A stretch of DNA of 5,267 nt from the NCBI GenBank assembly GCA_022705265.1, contig JAKJEU010000107.1:1-5267 (forward strand). Direction: 5' to 3'. Positions 1-5,267 of the stretch are shown here, piece after piece. The position numbers were made by a program, and so were the translations under genes. The DNA is from Pseudomonadota bacterium. GTDB lineage: Bacteria > Pseudomonadota > Alphaproteobacteria > JAKJEU01. The notes beneath the pieces are model-generated. The model was given only the letters and a program-made list of their open reading frames with translations, had not been told where the DNA came from and searched no databases. Within the stretch, counting starts at the first letter, position 1, and every line of letters begins with the position of its first letter.

Positions 1-1
1 G

Positions 2-622
2 GGTGCGGATTTGTTGATATTATTGTCTGATATCGATGGGCTTTATACTTCTGATCCAAGAGTTGATGAAAAGGCTGAATTCATTGAAATGGTGGATAAG
101 GTCGATGATAAAATCACTTCCTTTGCAAAAGATAGCTCTTCTTCCGTTGGTACTGGCGGAATGATAACCAAGCTTTTGGCGGCAAAAATTTGTCTTGATG
201 CTGGTTGTAAGATGATTATCGCTTTGGGTAAAGGAATGAACCCAATCAAAAGAATTTTAGAAGATAATAGATGTACAATATTCGTTTCGGATAAGAATCC
301 AATTAAGGCTTTTAAGTCTTGGTTGTCTGGCAGTATTAAACCTCTTGGAACTTTGGTTATTGATGATAATGCACTTAAAGCTTTACACAAAGGTAAAAGT
401 CTTTTGGCTGTTGGAGTTAAAAAGATAACAGGCAAGTTTGTGCAAGGGGATTTGGTCGAAGTCAAAGATTTAAAAGGAGTTGTGGTAGCCAAGGGATTGG
501 TATATTATAGCCACATAGAAGCCAAAAGGATAATTGGTAAACCAAGTAACGAAATCGAAAGCATTTTGGGTTACAAAGGCGAAGATGAACTTATTCACAG
601 AGACCACATGGTAGTAATGTAG
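2..622 (+). CDS. proB: Glutamate 5-kinase, C-terminal part (5' end cut by window edge)
   Basis: ATP-dependent gamma-phosphorylation of L-glutamate, the first and normally feedback-inhibited step of cytoplasmic proline synthesis. The frame is open from base 2, so the true start lies left of the window. 206 residues are visible and about 160 are missing if it has the usual length near 367. Visible residues 1-20 read GADLLILLSDIDGLYTSDPR, the hallmark of the amino-acid-kinase domain of ProB. GTGGM-TK at about 50-56 is the conserved nucleotide-binding segment. From about residue 116 to the end is a PUA domain (GTLVIDDNALKALHKGKSLL, then VAKGLVYYS, EIESILGYKG and a terminal HRDHMVVM), matching the longer PUA-containing ProB form. 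It ends in TAG 16 bp before the proA ATG, so the two form a proBA operon. No frameshift or missing motif is seen. The identification is firm. Confidence 0.96.
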   Translation, partial: GADLLILLSDIDGLYTSDPRVDEKAEFIEMVDKVDDKITSFAKDSSSSVGTGGMITKLLAAKICLDAGCKMIIALGKGMNPIKRILEDNRCTIFVSDKNPIKAFKSWLSGSIKPLGTLVIDDNALKALHKGKSLLAVGVKKITGKFVQGDLVEVKDLKGVVVAKGLVYYSHIEAKRIIGKPSNEIESILGYKGEDELIHRDHMVVM

Positions 623-625
623 GAA

Positions 626-632
626 ATAGGAG
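626..632 (+). promoter_or_regulatory. Ribosome binding site of proA
   Basis: ATAGGAG lies in the 16-bp gap after the proB stop, with 6 nt between GGAG and the ATG at 639. It decides the start: the upstream in-frame TTG at 633 has no spacing to this site. The site is seen directly; its use is inferred. Confidence 0.8.
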
Positions 633-638
633 TTGATT

Positions 639-1895
639 ATGCGTAAAAAAATATCTGTATTAGAAATGGCATTAAAAGCAAAAGAAGCATCAAAAGCTTT
701 GATGATTGCGTCAACCGAAACCAAAAACCAAGCTTTGTTATTTATGGCGGAACATTTAAGGTTAAACAAAGATAATCTTTTAAAAGCAAATAAGATGGAT
801 TTGGATTCTCTTAAACCTGATGCAACGGATGCTTTCAAAGACCGACTTGCATTAAACGATAAAACTATCGAAGGCATGGCATCTTCTTTGGAAATGATGG
901 CGACTTTGAATGATCCTGTGGATAATGTGTTGTCGACTAAAACCTTGCCTAATGGACTTGTTCTTGAAAAGGTTTCTGTGCCTATTGGTGTTATTGCGGT
1001 GATTTATGAAAGCCGTCCTAATGTTACCTCTGATGCTGGGGCTTTGTGTATGAAGTCTGGAAATGCTGTGATTTTAAGAGGTGGAAGCGAAAGTTTCAAT
1101 TCATGTCAGGAAATTATGGTAAGCATAAGATATGGCTTGGAAAAAGCAGGTCTTCCAATTGACGCTATCCAAATGGTGGAAAGCAAAGATAGAGCGGAAT
1201 TACAAGAATTAATTTCTTTGGAAAAGAATATTGATTTGATAATCCCAAGAGGTGGAAGAGGTCTTCTTTCTTTTATTAAAGAAAACAGCCATATACCTTT
1301 ATTGTTGCATCTTGATGGTATTTGTCATACCTATATTCACAAAGACGCTGATTTGAAAAAATCGTTGGATATCGTCTTAAATGCGAAATTAAGACGCACA
1401 GGCGTATGTAATGCTACCGAAACTATATTGGTGGATTATGATGTGATGGAAAGTCATTTAAAACCGATTATAAACATGTTAATCGAAAATGGTTGCGAAG
1501 TAAGAGGCGACAGGCTTACTTGCGAGCTTGATGACAGAGTTATTAAGGCAACTATGGAGGATTGGGCAACCGAATATCTTGATGCGATTGTTTCAATTAA
1601 AGTAGTAAAAGACATTGAAAAAGCAATTAATCATATCGATATGTATAGCTCAAATCACACCGAAGCAATCATTACAGAAAATAGCAAGGCAGCAGAAAAG
1701 TTTTTAAAAGAAATCGGAAGTGCAGTAGTGATGCATAATGCTTCTACTCAATTTTGTGATGGGGGACAATTTGGAATGGGTGCTGAGATTGGTATTTCAA
1801 CTGGAAAGCTCCATGCCAGAGGTCCCGTGGGTTTAGAACAACTTACAACTTTTAAATATAAAGTAAGAGGAAATGGCCAGATAAGACCGAAATAA
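639..1895 (+). CDS. proA: Gamma-glutamyl phosphate reductase (glutamate-5-semialdehyde dehydrogenase)
   Basis: NADPH-dependent reduction of gamma-glutamyl phosphate to glutamate-5-semialdehyde, the second step of proline synthesis. It directly follows proB and probably handles its labile product. The ATG at 639 is chosen because GGAG at 629-632 lies 6 nt upstream. The in-frame TTG at 633 abuts that site and cannot use it. This gives 418 residues, close to the usual 417 or so. The aldehyde-dehydrogenase-like fold shows PIGVIAVIYESRPNVTSDA near residues 115-133, LIIPRGGRGL near 200-209, and the catalytic cysteine at about 257 in RRTGVCNATE. Further matches are INHIDMYSSNHTEAI near 330-344 and the C-terminal signature GAEIGISTGKLHARGPVGLE near 381-400. 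All expected key residues are present. The 3' end of the gene forms part of a hairpin shared with the convergent gene. Confidence 0.97.
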   Translation: MRKKISVLEMALKAKEASKALMIASTETKNQALLFMAEHLRLNKDNLLKANKMDLDSLKPDATDAFKDRLALNDKTIEGMASSLEMMATLNDPVDNVLSTKTLPNGLVLEKVSVPIGVIAVIYESRPNVTSDAGALCMKSGNAVILRGGSESFNSCQEIMVSIRYGLEKAGLPIDAIQMVESKDRAELQELISLEKNIDLIIPRGGRGLLSFIKENSHIPLLLHLDGICHTYIHKDADLKKSLDIVLNAKLRRTGVCNATETILVDYDVMESHLKPIINMLIENGCEVRGDRLTCELDDRVIKATMEDWATEYLDAIVSIKVVKDIEKAINHIDMYSSNHTEAIITENSKAAEKFLKEIGSAVVMHNASTQFCDGGQFGMGAEIGISTGKLHARGPVGLEQLTTFKYKVRGNGQIRPK

Positions 1896-1906
1896 TGGTC
1901 TTATCT
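1879..1906. terminator. Probable shared convergent terminator hairpin
   Basis: A perfect 10-bp inverted repeat, AGATAAGACC (1879-1888) and GGTCTTATCT (1897-1906), encloses an 8-nt loop. The proA stop (1893-1895) lies in the loop and the stop of the opposing receiver gene (1901-1903) lies in the right arm. The position between two convergent genes suggests termination for both strands. The tail is weak: TTC follows on the plus strand and no T-run follows on the minus strand. It may therefore act as a blocking or mRNA 3'-end-protecting stem rather than a strong intrinsic terminator. Confidence 0.55.
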
Positions 1907-2305
1907 TTCAGCTAATACAAAACCACAAGCTTTTTCAAGGTTTTTCTTGACACTTAAAGTATTAATTGGCTTTAATACTATCCCTGTTATTCCAAGTTCG
2001 ATTGCTTTTAATACAAATTCTTTTGAATTGGAATTGGTAAGAATAATTAAGGGAGTTTTGTTTGTTGCAGGGTTTTTTTCAATTTCTTCCATATAATTAA
2101 ACCCTTCGTATTCGTCGTGGTCAATTATAATAGAGTTAAAGCATAAATCGTACCCTTTAAACGAAATTTCCCTTAAATCCTCGATTTCAGATATGTTTGT
2201 GCCTCTAATTCCTGCGTTCACAACCACGCTTCGGATTAAGGAACGGTTAAATTTGTCTTTGCACACGACAAGGCATTTGATGGAATCAAAAAGTTCTTTA
2301 CTCAT
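1901..2305 (-). CDS. Stand-alone response-regulator receiver (CheY-like) domain protein, atypical site
   Basis: A 134-residue protein consisting of one receiver-like domain with no output domain. The fold is supported by the beta-1 strand IKCLVVCKD (residues 9-17), the beta-3 strand SIIID ending at D62, the beta-4 strand TPLIILTN with the conserved Thr at T90, AIELGITGIVLKP with the conserved Lys-Pro at K112-P113, and a closing helix. The Mg-binding acidic pair normally at the end of beta-1 is replaced by C15-K16, with a lone D17 after it. The loop after D62 is about two residues shorter than in CheY and lacks the usual Pro, so the D62 assignment is moderate. It could be a pseudo-receiver working by protein contact, or one with altered phosphorylation. 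It is the last gene of the leftward group, 30 bp after the TIM-barrel gene, and has no clear Shine-Dalgarno site before its ATG. No partner kinase is in view and its role is unknown. A regulatory link to flagella or surface glycans is only a guess from context. Confidence 0.8.
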   Translation of the reverse strand: MSKELFDSIKCLVVCKDKFNRSLIRSVVVNAGIRGTNISEIEDLREISFKGYDLCFNSIIIDHDEYEGFNYMEEIEKNPATNKTPLIILTNSNSKEFVLKAIELGITGIVLKPINTLSVKKNLEKACGFVLAER

Positions 2306-2335
2306 AATAAAATTATATATCTTTGTTAAAGTTGA

Positions 2336-3097
2336 TTAATTATTTACGAGACTTCTTAATATTTTTACATCATTTACATAATCTTGAAAAGTGTTTTTTG
2401 GAGTTTCAAGAGTTAAATAAACATCTTTTTTAACCATTTCAAGCATTCTTTTGAAATCATATTCACCTTTTCCGATGCCAAGATGAATGTCTTTTATGCT
2501 GTCAAGATAGTTGTCGCTGATATGACATATGCGATAATTAATTTCGTTTAAAAACCTTTCGATATATTCGTAACCGTTAAATCCTTTGGCATTAGCAGCA
2601 CAAAAAGCATGAGCAAAATCAACACAACAATCATATCCAGTTGCATCACAAATTTGTTTTAACTCTTCTGGGGTAGAGCCACGGAAAATAAGCTTACCTT
2701 CTTTACAAATATGACATTTGTTTTCGACAACGATACGATTATCATGATAAGAGCCCAGTTGGCGGATTGTTTCATCAACATTTCCCTCGTATCCTGGGTG
2801 GAATATAAGAGTATCTGAATTAAAATAATCAGCAAATAAAAAACCATCATGGGCTTCATCGCGGTTAAACGCTTCTTTTTCCTTATCCGCCCAATTAACC
2901 TTAAATCCAGAATGAACTCCATGAATTACAATAGGGATATGTTTAATTTTTTCCCATTTTTGGTGAGTTTCGTTAAAAGTATGAGGAACCGCAAAAAATT
3001 CCAAAAAAGCAAAATAACCTTTGTCATAATTATCAGCGATAATATCAATCCAATTAAGATTTGTTGACCATGCCTTTATTCCGAATTTACGATTCAT
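2336..3097 (-). CDS. Xylose isomerase / endonuclease IV-like TIM-barrel protein, substrate unknown
   Basis: A 253-residue cytoplasmic protein of the AP-endonuclease-2 / sugar phosphate isomerase-epimerase superfamily. Strand-end motifs appear in barrel order: IVIHGVH (H59), LIFHPGY (H100), IVVEN (E125), CVDFAH (D160, H163), CHISD (H192), DIHLGIGKG (D203, H205) and LTLETP (E231). By hand alignment these match the nine zinc ligands of E. coli endonuclease IV (H69, H109, E145, D179, H182, H216, D229, H231, E261). The N-terminus lacks the opening GAHVSAAGG-type segment of true Nfo, and the chain is about 30 residues shorter. A CxxC (C128, C131) follows the beta-5 Glu, and there are seven Cys in all. 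The gene starts 2 bp after the pseC stop, with AAGGAG in the pseC 3' end, so it is co-translated with pseB and pseC. That context favours a metal-dependent isomerase or epimerase on a sugar or sugar precursor. A DNA-repair role cannot be excluded. Family call firm, function open. Confidence 0.85.
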   Translation of the reverse strand: MNRKFGIKAWSTNLNWIDIIADNYDKGYFAFLEFFAVPHTFNETHQKWEKIKHIPIVIHGVHSGFKVNWADKEKEAFNRDEAHDGFLFADYFNSDTLIFHPGYEGNVDETIRQLGSYHDNRIVVENKCHICKEGKLIFRGSTPEELKQICDATGYDCCVDFAHAFCAANAKGFNGYEYIERFLNEINYRICHISDNYLDSIKDIHLGIGKGEYDFKRMLEMVKKDVYLTLETPKNTFQDYVNDVKILRSLVNN

Positions 3098-3099
3098 TG

Positions 3100-4224
3100 T
3101 TATTTTAACTCCTTGATTAAACTTTCTATAACTATATCTTGGTTTTCATTGGTCAAAGAATAGAACATAGGAAGGCTTAAAGCTTTTTCATAATAACTTT
3201 CTGCCACTGGACATAATCCTTGTTTGAAACCAATGTTTTGATAATGAGGTTGAAGGTATACAGGAATATAATGAAGATTTACCAATATTCCTTTGTTTCT
3301 TAAATTATTAAAAATTCTGTCTCTGTTATTAACTTGTACGGGATATAAATGATATGCCGAAATGCCTTTTTCGTCTTGATAAGGGGTGATTATGTCGTGA
3401 TTTTTAAAAGCCTCATCATATTTTTTTGCAATTTCTCTTCTTCTTATTAAAAACTCTTCGATTCGCTTCATTTGAGAAACGCCAAGACCAGCTTGAATTT
3501 CCGTCATGCGGTAATTGTAACCCAAAGATATTTGTTCATAATACCAAGCAGGCATATCTTTGTTATTCATTAAATCTTTATTTCTGGTTATCCCATGAGA
3601 ACGGAAAAGAATAAGTTTTTCATAAAGTTCTTTGTTGTTTGTAACGACCATACCACCTTCACCAGTTGTAATAATTTTTACAGGGTGAAAGCTGAACACT
3701 GCCATATCTGAATATTCAAGACAGCCAATTTTCTTGCCCATATATTCACCACCAATGGCATGGGCACAATCCTCGATTATAATGCTGTCTTTTGCAATTT
3801 GTCGGATTTCTTTCATGTCGCAAGATTGACCCGCAAAATGCACAGGAATTATAACCTTTGGGGTTTTCTTTATTGTTTTAAGCTTATCTTTTAAGGCACT
3901 TGGCGACATGTTGTATGTTTTTTCATCAATATCAACAAAGTCGACCTCGGCATTTTGGTAAAGCCCAACATTAGAAGAAGCAACAAAAGTATTAGGAGAG
4001 GTAAGCAATAAATCTCCCTCATTAAGTCCAGCCGCCATAACCGCAATATGAAGCCCTTGGGTCGCATTGCATACAGCAACCGCATATTTTGCACCGACAT
4101 ATGAAGCCACGGCTTTTTCAAATTCAACCGTAACATCGCCTTGGGTTAAAAAATCAGACCTTAAAACTTTTATAACCTTGTTAATATCATCTTCGTTAAC
4201 ATCTTGTCTGGCATAAGGTATCAT
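3100..4224 (-). CDS. pseC: UDP-4-amino-4,6-dideoxy-N-acetyl-beta-L-altrosamine transaminase
   Basis: PLP-dependent, DegT/DnrJ/EryC1-family (fold type I) aminotransferase. It moves an amino group, usually from glutamate, to C4 of the 4-keto sugar made by PseB, the second step toward CMP-pseudaminic acid. The 374-residue length is usual. The N-terminus has the PseC-type opening MIPYARQDVNEDDI and LRSDFLTQG. CNATQGLHIA (about 52-61) contacts the PLP phosphate. EDCAHAIGGEY (about 151-161) carries the Asp for the pyridine nitrogen (D152). SFHPVKIITTGEGG (about 178-191) carries the Schiff-base lysine K183. SLGYNYRMTEIQAGLG (about 233-248) and VNLHYIPVYLQPHYQNIGF (about 315-333) are typical of the family and of PseC. 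It follows pseB by 9 bp and precedes the TIM-barrel gene by 2 bp. Related aminotransferases for other 4-amino sugars exist, but the inverting PseB beside it makes PseC the best call. Confidence 0.92.
   Translation of the reverse strand: MIPYARQDVNEDDINKVIKVLRSDFLTQGDVTVEFEKAVASYVGAKYAVAVCNATQGLHIAVMAAGLNEGDLLLTSPNTFVASSNVGLYQNAEVDFVDIDEKTYNMSPSALKDKLKTIKKTPKVIIPVHFAGQSCDMKEIRQIAKDSIIIEDCAHAIGGEYMGKKIGCLEYSDMAVFSFHPVKIITTGEGGMVVTNNKELYEKLILFRSHGITRNKDLMNNKDMPAWYYEQISLGYNYRMTEIQAGLGVSQMKRIEEFLIRRREIAKKYDEAFKNHDIITPYQDEKGISAYHLYPVQVNNRDRIFNNLRNKGILVNLHYIPVYLQPHYQNIGFKQGLCPVAESYYEKALSLPMFYSLTNENQDIVIESLIKELK
3109..3114 (-). promoter_or_regulatory. Ribosome binding site of the TIM-barrel gene, inside pseC
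   Basis: A strong AAGGAG on the minus strand encodes the Lys-Glu pair near the pseC C-terminus and sits 11 nt before the ATG at 3097. The pseC stop lies between site and start, with 2 nt separating stop and ATG. This arrangement implies translational coupling and supports the chosen start. Confidence 0.7.
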
Positions 4225-4231
4225 TTTTTTA

Positions 4232-4235
4232 TCCT
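4232..4235 (-). promoter_or_regulatory. Ribosome binding site of pseC overlapping the pseB stop
   Basis: AGGA on the minus strand shares its AG with the pseB TAG stop (4234-4236) and lies 7 nt before the pseC ATG at 4224, separated by an A-rich spacer. A ribosome terminating on pseB would cover the site, so coupled translation is likely. Confidence 0.65.
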
Positions 4236-5211
4236 AATCTTCGTCAATTAAAGCTTGCATTTCATCAGGTGTAAGCCATTTTTCATTCAAATCACTTCTG
4301 TATATAAAATCACTTGGAAGAGTTGGCAATTTTTCATATGCAGGGTTATTTTTAATAAAGTCTGATAATATAACATATCGATCATTCATATCACGAACAT
4401 GGATTGATTCATGTTCCGTAATCATGGATTCGTGTAATTTTTCGCCACCACGAATGCCAATTATTTTTTGTTCGCATTCAGGACCAATAAGTTTAGCAAT
4501 ATCAACAATTTTCATGCTTGGAATTTTTGGAATAAATACTTCGCCACCGACCATTTTTTCGATACTTGATAATACAAAATGAACACCTTGGTTAAGGCTT
4601 AACCAAAATCTTGTCATTCTTTCGTCGGTTATGGTGATAACACCACTTGATCTTTGCTTTTTAAACAATGGAACAATACTTCCACGGCTTCCGACTACAT
4701 TTCCATATCTTACACAAGCAAAAGGAGTACCTTTATCGCCAGTGTAATGGTTTGCTTGAATAAATAATTTTTCAGCAACAAGCTTGGTCGCACCGTATAA
4801 ATTAGGAGGTCCAGCAGCTTTATCTGTGCTTAAAGCAAGAACTCTTGAAACTTTCATATCAATGGCGGCATCAATTACATTGACGCAACCTATGATATTA
4901 GTTTTAACCGCTTCAATTGGGTTATATTCACAAGCAGGAACTTGCTTTAAAGCAGCAGCATGAATAACTACATCGACTTCTCTAAACGCACGATAAAGCC
5001 TTTCTTTATCTCTCACATCTCCGATAAAATAACGGATTATGGAAGAGTTGAATTGAGGTGAAGTCCTCATTTCATGTTGTTTTAACTCATCACGGCTAAA
5101 TATAATAATTTTCTTAGGTTTATATTCTTTTAAAAGAATTTCGACACATTTTTTACCAAAAGAGCCAGTTCCACCAGTTATTAATATATTTTTTCCGTTT
5201 AAGTCAAACAT
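4234..5211 (-). CDS. pseB: UDP-N-acetylglucosamine 4,6-dehydratase (C5-inverting)
   Basis: NADP(H)-bound extended-SDR enzyme that converts UDP-GlcNAc to UDP-2-acetamido-2,6-dideoxy-beta-L-arabino-hex-4-ulose, the entry step of pseudaminic acid synthesis. The 325 residues show the Rossmann motif TGGTGSFG (residues 12-19) and FSRDELKQHEMR (about 38-49), characteristic of the FlaA1/PseB group. They also show GDVRD (64-68), VIHAAALKQVPACEYNP (82-98), and the site STDKAAGPPNLYGATK (128-143). The last carries D130, K131 and Y139, the Asp-Lys-Tyr arrangement of FlaA1. VRYGNVVGSRGS (167-178), MTRFWLSL (199-206) and IRGGEKLHE (253-261) complete the pattern. The protein is soluble: it has none of the N-terminal membrane helices of long WbpM/CapD-type dehydratases. 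Minus-strand AAAGAG at 5218-5223 lies 6 nt before the ATG. It is the first complete gene of the leftward operon, whose promoter is not in view. Confidence 0.94.
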   Translation of the reverse strand: MFDLNGKNILITGGTGSFGKKCVEILLKEYKPKKIIIFSRDELKQHEMRTSPQFNSSIIRYFIGDVRDKERLYRAFREVDVVIHAAALKQVPACEYNPIEAVKTNIIGCVNVIDAAIDMKVSRVLALSTDKAAGPPNLYGATKLVAEKLFIQANHYTGDKGTPFACVRYGNVVGSRGSIVPLFKKQRSSGVITITDERMTRFWLSLNQGVHFVLSSIEKMVGGEVFIPKIPSMKIVDIAKLIGPECEQKIIGIRGGEKLHESMITEHESIHVRDMNDRYVILSDFIKNNPAYEKLPTLPSDFIYRSDLNEKWLTPDEMQALIDED

Positions 5212-5214
5212 GTT

Positions 5215-5267
5215 TTACTCTTTCATAGAAGTGATATAGAGAATATTAGTTACAGCCTTATTTGAAA
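5215..5267 (-). CDS. Possible 3' end of an upstream gene (too short to identify)
   Basis: One minus-strand frame is open from the right edge to a TAA at 5215-5217, three bases before the pseB ATG. The other two frames contain stops. The visible C-terminal residues would be SNKAVTNILYITSMKE. The tight spacing and the overlap with the pseB ribosome binding site copy the pattern of the next two gene junctions, which favours a real upstream operon member. Sixteen open codons can easily occur by chance, so this is tentative and no function can be given. Confidence 0.3.
   Translation of the reverse strand, partial: SNKAVTNILYITSMKE
5218..5223 (-). promoter_or_regulatory. Ribosome binding site of pseB
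   Basis: AAAGAG on the minus strand, 6 nt before the pseB ATG, is a moderate Shine-Dalgarno match. It overlaps the final two sense codons of a short open frame entering from the right edge, as the downstream sites do in their upstream genes. Confidence 0.6.

Noticed and set aside
43..492. 149-codon minus-strand open frame opposite proB
   Set aside because: It lies antisense to clearly coding proB, shows no recognisable domain and has no ribosome binding site evidence; it is a shadow of the real gene.
633..638. TTG at 633 as the proA start
   Set aside because: It directly abuts the GGAG site with no spacing, whereas the ATG at 639 has ideal spacing and gives the usual family length.
470..877. 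135-codon minus-strand open frame across the proB/proA junction
   Set aside because: It overlaps two well-supported genes on the other strand and has low-complexity hydrophobic content without any family motif.
2659..2922. 87-codon minus-strand open frame within the TIM-barrel gene
   Set aside because: It is an out-of-frame read of the TIM-barrel gene, whose own frame carries ordered catalytic motifs.
3891..4136. 81-codon Leu-rich minus-strand frame inside pseC
   Set aside because: It is an out-of-frame shadow of pseC. The apparent membrane-like Leu run comes from frame-shifted codons.
4234..5211. Retaining 4,6-dehydratase (legionaminic or bacillosamine type) instead of PseB
   Set aside because: The short soluble form, the Asp-Lys-Tyr site at 130/131/139 and the adjacent PseC-type aminotransferase fit the inverting FlaA1/PseB group. 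The retaining PglF/WbpM-like enzymes are usually long with membrane helices.
5218..5267. Promoter (including a flagellar sigma-28 type) upstream of pseB
   Set aside because: AT-rich fragments such as CTATAT are present, but no -35/-10 pair with proper spacing and no sigma-28-like pair could be made out in the available bases.

Overview
The window is a 5.3-kb piece of an AT-rich (by eye roughly 35% G+C), densely coding bacterial chromosome. Two convergent gene groups meet near position 1,900. Purine-rich Shine-Dalgarno sites, short spacers and low G+C would fit a Firmicutes-type or another AT-rich, often gut-associated bacterium. No marker gene is present, so the lineage is only an inference.

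Left group, plus strand (1-1895): the 3' part of proB (glutamate 5-kinase, cut by the left edge, with its C-terminal PUA domain), followed 16 bp later by complete proA (gamma-glutamyl phosphate reductase). Together they make glutamate-5-semialdehyde, the first two steps of proline synthesis from glutamate. proC is not in view.

Right group, minus strand (5211 to 1901, transcribed leftward): pseB (UDP-GlcNAc 4,6-dehydratase, inverting), pseC (PLP aminotransferase making UDP-4-amino-4,6-dideoxy-AltNAc), a xylose-isomerase/endonuclease-IV-like TIM-barrel protein of unknown substrate, and a small stand-alone receiver-domain protein with a degenerate phosphorylation site. pseB, pseC and the TIM-barrel gene are separated by only 2-9 bp, and their ribosome binding sites lie in the end of the preceding gene, so they form a translationally coupled operon. 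pseB and pseC start the pathway to CMP-pseudaminic acid, a nonulosonate used on flagellins, pili and surface polysaccharides. The later enzymes (PseH, PseG, PseI, PseF) are absent here and can only lie to the right of the window or elsewhere. A short open frame ending 3 bp before pseB hints that the operon continues beyond the right edge.

The two groups converge at a 10-bp perfect inverted repeat that holds the stop codons of both proA and the receiver gene, probably a compact shared terminator. The least ordinary items are the TIM-barrel protein, which appears to keep all nine metal-ligand positions of endonuclease IV despite its sugar-biosynthesis setting, and the receiver protein, which lacks the acidic pair. 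No mobile elements, CRISPR arrays, tRNA or rRNA genes were seen. No gene-free stretch exceeds 60 bp.
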